Source: Rhodovulum sulfidophilum DSM 1374
Lineage (GTDB): Bacteria; Pseudomonadota; Alphaproteobacteria; Rhodobacterales; Rhodobacteraceae
DNA length: 64,000 nucleotides
Assembly: GCF_001633165.1 (NCBI RefSeq)
Contig: NZ_CP015418.1
Location: 558,001-622,000 of the forward strand
Direction of reading: 5' to 3'
Of the stretch, positions 53,583-64,000 are shown piece by piece (position 1 is the stretch's first letter; every line of letters begins with the position of its first letter). Position numbers and translations under genes: made by a program. The notes beneath the pieces are model-generated. The model saw only the letters and a program-made list of their open reading frames with translations, did not search any database and was not told the origin of the DNA.

Positions 53583-54089
53583 TCACTCCGCCGTCGCGCG
53601 GCTTTTTTCCAGCACCTCGCGCAGCGTCGCCTCGTCTTCCTTCGACAGCGAGGTCCGCAGGATGCGCCCCTCGACATTGACCTCGCGCAGCCGCTCGATC
53701 ACGCGGTCGCCGGTGGCCTTGCGCACCAGCACGAACAGCGCCGAACTGCCGGGGGTCAGGGTCTCGCCCAGCTCCTTCATGAAGCCGTCGTCGATACCGA
53801 TATCGCTGAGCGCACCGCTGATGGCGCCCGCCCCCGCCCCGACCGCAAGGCCAAGCAGCGGATTGAGGAACAGAAGCCCGATCAAGAGGCCCCAGAACGA
53901 CCCGCCCACGGCGCCCGCCGCGGTCAGGTTCACCGCCTGGTGCAGCTTGACCTTGCCCTCGGCGTCGCGGGTCACGACGACCACATCCTCCATGTCGAGA
54001 AGATAGTCCTTCTGCATCCGGACCATCTCGCCCCGCATGTCGAAGGCCTTGCTTTCATCGTCGAAGGCCACGGCAATCAGATCGGCCAT
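53583..54089 (-). CDS. DUF1269 membrane-associated protein
   Basis: A 168-residue protein with the DUF1269 order: DLIAVAFDDESKAFDMRGEMVRMQKDYLLDMEDVVVVTRD, a Gly-rich hydrophobic centre (GAVGGSFWGLLIGLLFLNPLLGLAVGAGAGAISGAL) and GIDDGFMKELGETLTPGSSALFVLVRKATGDRV. The hydrophobic centre may insert into or lie on a membrane. The function is unknown. Confidence 0.88.
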   Translation of the reverse strand: MADLIAVAFDDESKAFDMRGEMVRMQKDYLLDMEDVVVVTRDAEGKVKLHQAVNLTAAGAVGGSFWGLLIGLLFLNPLLGLAVGAGAGAISGALSDIGIDDGFMKELGETLTPGSSALFVLVRKATGDRVIERLREVNVEGRILRTSLSKEDEATLREVLEKSRATAE

Positions 54090-54159
54090 ATCGCCCTCCT
54101 TGCTTGGTTTCGGTTACCAGGAAAGGTGGGGTTCCGCGGGCCCCCGAATAACCCCCCGC

Positions 54160-54181
54160 GGGGTCAAAAACGAGTGACCCC
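54160..54181 (-). terminator. hairpin after gltB
   Basis: Stem GGGGTCA / TGACCCC with an 8-base loop containing AAAA, 50 bases past the gltB stop; next to a CCCCGCGGGG palindrome. A weak candidate transcription end for the glt operon. Confidence 0.4.
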
Positions 54182-54230
54182 CGCGCACCTCTCGGCGGCA
54201 GGGGTCGAAGCTTTCAGGCCGGAACAGGCT

Positions 54231-58768
<4,538 letters not shown>

Positions 58769-58772
<4 letters not shown>

Positions 58773-59233
58773 TGCTGTTCTCCTTCGGAGCCCGTCGAGC
58801 CCATGCTCATTCCGTCTGCGGCAGAGGCCATCATCTGGACCTCGGTCAACCGCACGTGATCGCCGGCGAAGGCATAGCCGGCGGGTTTGCTCTCGATATA
58901 GACCTCCGAGTTCAGCGGCAGGTCGAGGGTGCCCTCGAACAGCCCGGCCGACACGAAGCCATGCCCCTTATGCGCGCCTTCGGCGGTGAAGGCGTACCAG
59001 AGCGACGAGCCGCATTCCGAACAGAAGGCGCGCTCGGCCCATTGCGACGAGGCATAGGTCTTGACCGGACCCTCGGCCCGGATCGGCTGCGTGGTATGGA
59101 CCGCCATCAGCGGCCCCGAGGTCCATTTGCGGCACATTCCGCAATGACAGGCGCCAAGCACCCGATGCGCCAGGTCGATCTCGACCGTGACGGCGCCGCA
59201 GAGACAGTGCCCCTTCAGAGTGGTGTCGGACAT
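58769..59233 (-). CDS. GFA (CENP-V/Gfa) family protein
   Basis: A 154-residue zinc protein of the family named for glutathione-dependent formaldehyde-activating enzyme. The zinc ligands are in GHCLCGAV, ACHCGMCRKWTSGPL and FCSECGSSLWY. Most members do not act on formaldehyde and have unknown roles, so the name should be used with care. It sits exactly between gltD and gltB, 11 bases after gltD and overlapping gltB by four bases, so it is translated with the glutamate synthase genes. Confidence 0.9.
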
Positions 59234-59244
59234 CGGCTTGCCTC

Positions 59245-60678
59245 CTATTCCGCGGCGACCTGGGCGGGCTGCGCCAGAAAGTCGAGAATGCTGTCGGCCG
59301 CCTCGCGCCCGTCGCGGATCGCCCAGACCACGAGGCTTGCGCCGCGCACGATGTCGCCGACCGCGAAAACGCCCGGCAGCGAGGTCTCGTGGCTGCGGAA
59401 ATCGGCCTTCACGGTACCCCAGCGGGTCACTTCCAGCGCCTCCTCGCCCCATAGCGCGGGCAGATCCTCGGGCTCGAAGCCCAGCGCCTTGATCACCAGA
59501 TCGGCGGGCTCGGCATAATCGGCGCCCTCGATCACCTCGGGCGATTGCCGCCCCGAGGCATCCGGCGGGCCAAGCCGCATCTTCTGCACCATGACCGAGC
59601 TCACCGGATCGCCGGCAAAACCGTTCGGCGCCGAGAGCCAGACGAAATCGACGCCCTCTTCCTCGGCATTCTGCACCTCGCGCTGCGAGCCCGGCATGTT
59701 GGCGCGGTCGCGGCGGTAAAGGCATTTGACGCTGACCGCGCCCTGACGGATCGCGGTGCGCACGCAGTCCATGGCGGTATCGCCGCCGCCGACCACGATC
59801 ACCCGCTTGCCCTCGGCATTGAGCGCGCCCGACAGGTATTCCGGCACCTCGTCGCCGAAGCTGACCCGGTTCGAGGCGGTCAGGTAATCCAGCGCGGCAA
59901 CGATGCCCTGCGCGCCCGCGCCCGGGCCGGTCAGGTCGCGGCCCTTGTAGACGCCGGTCGCGATCAGGACCGCGTCATGCTTGCCGCGGATCGCGTCGAA
60001 GCTGATATCGGTGCCCACATTGCAGTTCAGCACGAATTCGACGCCGCCCTTCTCAAGCTGCTCGACCCGGCGCATGACCACGTCCTTTTCCAGCTTGAAG
60101 CCGGGAATGCCATAGGTCAGCAGCCCGCCCGCCCGGTCATGCCGGTCATAGACGGTCACCTGCAGGCCCGCGCGCCGCAGCCGGTCGGCCGCCGCCAGCC
60201 CGCCCGGGCCGGCGCCGATGATGGCCACGCTTTCGCTGCGCTCCTCGACGGGTGCGATCGGCGGCACCCAGCCTTCTTCCCAGGCGGTGTCGGTGATGTA
60301 TTTCTCGACCGCGCCGATGGTCACGGTGCCATGGCCCGACTGCTCGATCACGCAATTGCCTTCGCAAAGCCGGTCCTGCGGGCAGATCCGTCCGCAGATC
60401 TCGGGGAAGGTATTGGTGGCCTGGCTCATCGCATAGGCCTCTTCCAGACGACCCTCGGCGGTCAGCCGCAGCCAGTCGGGGATGTTGTTGTGCAACGGAC
60501 AGTGCGACTGGCAGAACGGCACGCCGCACTGGCTGCAGCGCGAGGCCTGTTCGGCGGCCTTCTCGGCCGCGAATTCGGCGTAGATCTCGCCGAAATCCTG
60601 TGCACGGTCATCGGCCTCGCGTTTTTCCGGCGTCTCTTTCGCCACACGGACGAACTGAAGCATCTTTTGCTGCGCCAT
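59245..60678 (-). CDS. gltD: glutamate synthase (NADPH) small subunit
   Basis: The 477-residue subunit that passes electrons from NADPH to GltB. The N-terminal region carries the cluster motif CSQCGVPFCQSHCPLHN and CGRICPQDRLCEGNCV. The two nucleotide sites are AIIGAGPGGLAAADRLRRAG (FAD) and VVGGGDTAMDCVRTAIRQGA (NADPH). First gene of the gltD-GFA-gltB operon and divergent from uppP. Confidence 0.96.
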   Translation of the reverse strand: MAQQKMLQFVRVAKETPEKREADDRAQDFGEIYAEFAAEKAAEQASRCSQCGVPFCQSHCPLHNNIPDWLRLTAEGRLEEAYAMSQATNTFPEICGRICPQDRLCEGNCVIEQSGHGTVTIGAVEKYITDTAWEEGWVPPIAPVEERSESVAIIGAGPGGLAAADRLRRAGLQVTVYDRHDRAGGLLTYGIPGFKLEKDVVMRRVEQLEKGGVEFVLNCNVGTDISFDAIRGKHDAVLIATGVYKGRDLTGPGAGAQGIVAALDYLTASNRVSFGDEVPEYLSGALNAEGKRVIVVGGGDTAMDCVRTAIRQGAVSVKCLYRRDRANMPGSQREVQNAEEEGVDFVWLSAPNGFAGDPVSSVMVQKMRLGPPDASGRQSPEVIEGADYAEPADLVIKALGFEPEDLPALWGEEALEVTRWGTVKADFRSHETSLPGVFAVGDIVRGASLVVWAIRDGREAADSILDFLAQPAQVAAE

Positions 60679-60907
60679 TGCCTTTCCTTCCAGGATGGGT
60701 CGGGACCTTCGGGACGCTTCTATACGAAGGACGCCCCATCATGAAAAGTCAGTATTGCTGTCTTATTTGCAAGAAATTTCGACCTCAGCGCCCCCGGAGG
60801 CAAAAAAATCTGCGCTTTTAGGTCAGCACAGTTTCCATATGCTGGAGTCTTCCCTTTCCGAATCACGCCCCTATGCTGAGCGCGAACCTGAACCTCCGGG
60901 CCATCCC

Positions 60908-61711
60908 ATGACGCTTTTCCACCTGTTTCTGATCGCGGTGATCCAGGGCATCACCGAGTTTCTTCCGATTTCCTCATCGGGCCACCTGATTCTTCTGCCC
61001 GGCCTGACCGGCATGGCCGATCAGGGCCATATCATCGACGTGGCGGTGCATGTGGGCACGCTTGCCGCCGTCATCCTCTATTTCCGCAAGGACGCGATGC
61101 TGGCTCTTGGCGGGCTGACCCGGGTCGCCCGGGGCCAGATCGACACGCCCGGCGCCTTTCTGGCGTTGTGCCTGATCATCGCCACCATCCCGGTGATGGC
61201 GGTCGGGCTGGTGCTGGAGCTGACCGGGCTCGAGGACATGATGCGCAGCATCGCGGTGATCGGCTGGACGATGCTGATCTTCGGCCTCGTGCTCTGGGTC
61301 GCCGACACCCGTTTCCCCGCGACCCGAAAGGCCAATAGCTGGACGCTGAAACACGCCCTGATCATGGGGCTATGGCAGGTTCTGGCGCTGATCCCGGGCA
61401 CCTCGCGCTCGGGCATCACCATCACCGGGGCGCGGATGCTGGGCTATGACCGGGTCGGCGCCGCGCGGCTGTCGATGCTGATGTCGATCCCGACGATCCT
61501 GGCCTCGGCGGTGCTGGTCGGCGGAAAGGCCGCGACCGAGGCCGACATGGCGGTGCTGCGCGACGGCGCCATCGCCGCCGGCTTCACCTTCGTCGCGGCG
61601 CTGGCCGCGCTGGCCGTGATGATGCGGCTCGCCCGGTCGGTCAGCTTCACGCCCTATGTGATCTACCGGGTGATCCTCGGCCTCGTCCTGCTCTGGATCG
61701 CATATACCTGA
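60908..61711 (+). CDS. uppP: undecaprenyl-diphosphatase
   Basis: Recycles the lipid carrier for cell-wall and polysaccharide synthesis by removing one phosphate of C55-PP. The 267-residue membrane protein has both active-site motifs: AVIQGITEFLPISSSGHL (about 10-27) and ALIPGTSRSGITITGARMLG. About eight helices. The start MTLFHLFLIAV is preferred to longer frames. Its stop codon directly abuts the stop of the convergent epimerase gene. Confidence 0.95.
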   Translation: MTLFHLFLIAVIQGITEFLPISSSGHLILLPGLTGMADQGHIIDVAVHVGTLAAVILYFRKDAMLALGGLTRVARGQIDTPGAFLALCLIIATIPVMAVGLVLELTGLEDMMRSIAVIGWTMLIFGLVLWVADTRFPATRKANSWTLKHALIMGLWQVLALIPGTSRSGITITGARMLGYDRVGAARLSMLMSIPTILASAVLVGGKAATEADMAVLRDGAIAAGFTFVAALAALAVMMRLARSVSFTPYVIYRVILGLVLLWIAYT

Positions 61712-62698
61712 TCAGGACTTGAGCCGCTTGGCCGCCTCGCGGACGTCGTAGAACTGACCCGCGGGGCGGTAGCGCCACAGATATTCCGGCAGCACCGCCT
61801 CCATCGCGGTGGGCTGGATGCCAAGCTCTGCCAGCCCCGGCAGCCCCTCGCCGACGACATTGTCGCGCCCGAGATTGCGGACCTGGTCGCGGGTCACGAC
61901 CTTGTTCTCGATCAGCCCCAGCGACAGCGACTGCACCAGGTCGAAGACCGTCCCCATCGCGGCGCCCAGCGCCAGCGGCAGCGGCAGCACGATCCGGTTC
62001 GGACGGCCGATCACGGTGAACATCTCTTCCATCAGCTCGCCGAAGGTGCGGATCTCGGGGCCGCCGAGCTCGTAGATGCCGGGCGCGGCCTCGCCCATCG
62101 CGGCCTTCGCCGCGGCGGCCGCCACATCGTCGACATAGACCGGCTGGAACCGGGTGTAGCAGCCCACCACCGGCAGGACCGGCGAGAACCGGGCCATCTG
62201 CGCGAATCGGTTGAAGAACTGGTCCTCGGGGCCGAAGACCAGCGAGGGCCGCAGGATCACCGCGTCGGGGAAGCTTTCGCGCACCGCCGCCTCGCCGCGA
62301 CCCTTGGTCTCGGCATAGCCGCTGTCCGATTCGATGTCGGCGCCGATCGCCGAGATCTGTACCAGCCGTTCCACACCGGCGGCCCGCGCCTCCTCGGCGA
62401 TATGAAGCGCGCCGTAATGCTGCACCAGCCCGAAGGTGTTGCGCCCGGTTTCGGCGAGAATGCCGACGCAGTTCACCGCGGCCTCGGCCCCCTGCAGCGC
62501 CCGCCGGACCGACTCGCGGTCGCGGACATTGCACAATACCGGCTCGACCTGGCCGACGGCGCCATAGGTGCGGACGAACAGCGCCTCGTTGGGGCGCCGC
62601 ACCGCCACGCGCACCCGCCAGCCGGCGCGGGCCATGCGCCGCGCGACATAGCGGCCGACAAAGCCCGACCCGCCGAAGATGGTGACAAGCTTGGACAT
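61712..62698 (-). CDS. NAD(P)-binding epimerase of the NDUFA9/complex I-associated type
   Basis: A 328-residue atypical short-chain dehydrogenase. It starts MSKLVTIFGGSGFVGRYVARRMARAGWRVRVAVRRPNEA, then VNCVGILAETGRNTFG, LVQISAIGADIESDSGYAETKGRGEAAVRE and VILRPSLVFGPEDQFFNRFAQMARFSPVLPVVG, all close to mitochondrial NDUFA9 and its alphaproteobacterial relatives. Y-x-x-x-K is seen as YAETK. The C-terminal half (LGLIENKVVTRDQVRNLGRDNVVGEGLPGLAELGI) is also typical. A role next to respiratory complex I is inferred from the eukaryotic homologue only. Confidence 0.88.
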   Translation of the reverse strand: MSKLVTIFGGSGFVGRYVARRMARAGWRVRVAVRRPNEALFVRTYGAVGQVEPVLCNVRDRESVRRALQGAEAAVNCVGILAETGRNTFGLVQHYGALHIAEEARAAGVERLVQISAIGADIESDSGYAETKGRGEAAVRESFPDAVILRPSLVFGPEDQFFNRFAQMARFSPVLPVVGCYTRFQPVYVDDVAAAAAKAAMGEAAPGIYELGGPEIRTFGELMEEMFTVIGRPNRIVLPLPLALGAAMGTVFDLVQSLSLGLIENKVVTRDQVRNLGRDNVVGEGLPGLAELGIQPTAMEAVLPEYLWRYRPAGQFYDVREAAKRLKS

Positions 62699-62792
62699 GG
62701 AGAGACGCCTCCCTGGCATATGATGGTATGCAACCGAATATAGGGGCCGGGCGCCCCAAGCAAGAGATCGTATCGCGAGGCGAAAATCGTCG

Positions 62793-62819
62793 TTGACACC
62801 GTCTGCGGGCACCTATAGA
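62793..62819 (+). promoter_or_regulatory. candidate promoter of tRNA-Leu
   Basis: TTGACA at 62793 and TATAGA at 62814, 15 bases apart, ending 19 bases before the tRNA. The spacer is short of the usual 17, so the match is imperfect. Confidence 0.5.
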
Positions 62820-62838
62820 TCACCGCCTCACGACACCT

Positions 62839-62925
62839 GCCCAGGTGGCGGAATTGGTAGACGCGCTAGCTTCAGGTGCTAGTGTTCGCAAGGACGTGGA
62901 GGTTCGAGTCCTCTCCTGGGCACCA
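62839..62925 (+). tRNA. tRNA-Leu (anticodon CAG)
   Basis: A full cloverleaf of 87 bases with encoded CCA. The acceptor stem is GCCCAGG / CCTGGGC, the D-arm GGCGGAATTGGTAGAC, the anticodon stem CTAGC / GCTAG around TTCAGGT (anticodon CAG), then a long class II variable arm and the T-arm GGAGGTTCGAGTCCTC. This is typical of leucine tRNA. Confidence 0.97.
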
Positions 62926-62967
62926 ACCCCAATAGCCAGGGGATTTCCCCTAAAGTCAGGGGAAGAC

Positions 62968-63579
62968 GTGGCGAATTTCCTTCATAAGAACGACCTGCCC
63001 GACGATCTCGATCTCGGGCCGATGGTGGCCATCGACTGCGAGACGATGGGCCTCAACCCGCATCGCGACCGGCTCTGCCTCGTGCAGATGTCGGCGGGCG
63101 ACGGCGACGCCCATATGGTGCAGATCGCCCAGGGCCAGACCGAGGCGCCGAATCTGACGCGGATGCTGGCCGACCCGGACACGCTGAAGCTGTTCCATTT
63201 CGGCCGATTCGACATCGCGATTCTCGAACATACCTTCGGCGTGACCACCGCGCCGGTCTATTGCACCAAGATCGCCTCGAAGCTGGTGCGCACCTATACC
63301 GACCGGCACGGGCTGAAATACCTGCTGCAGGAGCTGCTGGCGATCGACATCTCGAAACAGCAGCAAAGCTCGGACTGGGGCGCGGCCGCGCTGAGCCCGG
63401 CGCAGCTCGACTATGCCGCCTCGGACGTGCTTTACCTGCACCGTCTGAAAGAGGTGCTGGACGGCATGCTGGCCCGCGAGGGCCGCAGCGAGATCGCCCG
63501 GGCCTGTTTCGATTTCCTGCCCACCCGGGCCCGGCTCGACCTTTCCGGTTGGCCCGAGACCGACATCTTCGCACATTGA
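62968..63579 (+). CDS. short ribonuclease D-type 3'-5' exonuclease
   Basis: A 203-residue DEDDy exonuclease domain: AIDCETMG (Asp23, Glu25), FHFGRFDIAIL (second Asp) and YAASDVLYLHRL (Tyr and last Asp). It lacks the HRDC domains of full RNase D, as in the common alphaproteobacterial short form, which trims structured RNA 3' ends. The GTG start at MANFLHKNDL, with AGGGGA before it, is chosen. A longer frame from 62845 would translate the tRNA gene and is an artefact. Four bases separate it from the next gene. Confidence 0.9.
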   Translation: MANFLHKNDLPDDLDLGPMVAIDCETMGLNPHRDRLCLVQMSAGDGDAHMVQIAQGQTEAPNLTRMLADPDTLKLFHFGRFDIAILEHTFGVTTAPVYCTKIASKLVRTYTDRHGLKYLLQELLAIDISKQQQSSDWGAAALSPAQLDYAASDVLYLHRLKEVLDGMLAREGRSEIARACFDFLPTRARLDLSGWPETDIFAH

Positions 63580-63583
63580 GACC

Positions 63584-64000
63584 ATGACACCCGAAACCTG
63601 CCTGTCCATCGGCCGCCGCGTCCTGCGGATCGAGGCCGACGCCGTCCATCGCCTGGCCGAGGGCCTCGACCAGGAGTTCATCCGCGCCGTCGAGACCATC
63701 CTCGGCGCCACCGGCCGGGTCATCGTCTCGGGCATGGGCAAGTCGGGCCATGTGGCGCGCAAGATCGCGGCGACCTTCGCCTCGACCGGAACGCCCGCCC
63801 ATTTCGTCCACCCTGCCGAAGCCAGCCATGGCGATCTGGGCATGGTGGCGCGGGGCGATGTCTGCCTCGTCCTGTCGAATTCGGGCGAGACGCCCGAGCT
63901 GGCCGATATCGTGGCCTATACCCGCCGCTTCGGCATTCCGCTGATCGGGGTCGCGGGCCGGCCCCGCAGCACGCTGTTGCGGCAGGCCGATGTGGCACTG
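63584..64000 (+). CDS. arabinose-5-phosphate isomerase, KpsF/KdsD family (cut by window edge)
   Basis: The first 139 residues of an SIS-domain sugar isomerase that makes arabinose 5-phosphate for Kdo. The frame reads MTPETCLSIGRRVLRIEADAV, then VIVSGMGKSGHVARKIAATFASTGTPAHFVHPAEASHGDLGMVARGDVCLVLSNSGETPEL, the exact KdsD/KpsF pattern. It runs off the window end, so the CBS domains are not seen. Starting four bases after the RNase D stop, it is probably co-transcribed with it. Confidence 0.92.
   Translation, partial: MTPETCLSIGRRVLRIEADAVHRLAEGLDQEFIRAVETILGATGRVIVSGMGKSGHVARKIAATFASTGTPAHFVHPAEASHGDLGMVARGDVCLVLSNSGETPELADIVAYTRRFGIPLIGVAGRPRSTLLRQADVAL

Noticed and set aside
60741..60821. 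26-codon peptide frame (MKSQYCCLICKKF...) before uppP
   Set aside because: Interesting Cys-rich start, but no ribosome site and no recognised family; could be chance in an AT-rich promoter gap.

Overview
The window is GC-rich, densely coded DNA with strong signs of an alphaproteobacterium of the order Rhodobacterales (Rhodobacter/Rhodovulum-like). The signs are DUF2794, a petP-petR pair, an MbfA-type ferritin/VIT1 iron exporter with an Irr-like operator, a cytochrome c', and many 4-base ATGA/TTGA gene overlaps. About 65 protein genes (two cut by the window ends), one tRNA and one decayed regulator gene can be supported. There is no rRNA operon, CRISPR array, prophage or intact insertion sequence.

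Layout. 1-4.8 kb: housekeeping genes (HAD phosphatase, UPF0178, fghA, mbfA), a frameshifted TetR gene, a NYN-LOTUS protein and cytochrome c'. 4.8-12.3 kb: a gene-poor stretch with two AT-rich hairpins, DUF2794, NlpC/P60 and M17 peptidases, beta-carbonic anhydrase, a DUF4139 protein and asd. 12.4-18.1 kb: surface polysaccharide genes (KpsS-like protein, a small secreted protein, then a galE-GT2-glycosidase operon). 18.5-21.1 kb: a MarR gene divergent from a CynX-type MFS transporter and an alpha/beta hydrolase, with a perfect 20-base palindrome between them. 21.1-26.9 kb: an IS21 relic, then nikABCDE behind a NikR-like operator.

27.4-40.0 kb is the most unusual part. A ten-gene minus-strand operon encodes an IMPase-family phosphatase, a complete peptide-type ABC importer, an M20 amidohydrolase, two choline/ethanolamine-kinase-like proteins and the B12-dependent ethanolamine ammonia-lyase EutBC. 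A DeoR-family regulator is divergent from it. The order suggests uptake of an ethanolamine- or amino-alcohol-containing compound, amide cleavage, a phosphorylation or dephosphorylation step, and deamination. The substrate is unknown. The first ATPase half of the importer has lost its catalytic residues, and both kinases lack the usual catalytic-loop histidine.

40.2-54.1 kb: HU, AMP nucleosidase, a small epimerase, an isoprenoid operon (HDAC-like, xseB, ispA, dxs), petP-petR, ilvE, and a run with an EamA transporter, queG, a GST and mtgA, then DUF1269. 54.2-60.7 kb: glutamate synthase in the order gltD, GFA protein, gltB. 60.9-64 kb: uppP, an NDUFA9-like epimerase, tRNA-Leu(CAG), a short RNase D and the start of an arabinose-5-phosphate isomerase gene.

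All function calls come from reading motifs and gene order; no database search was run.
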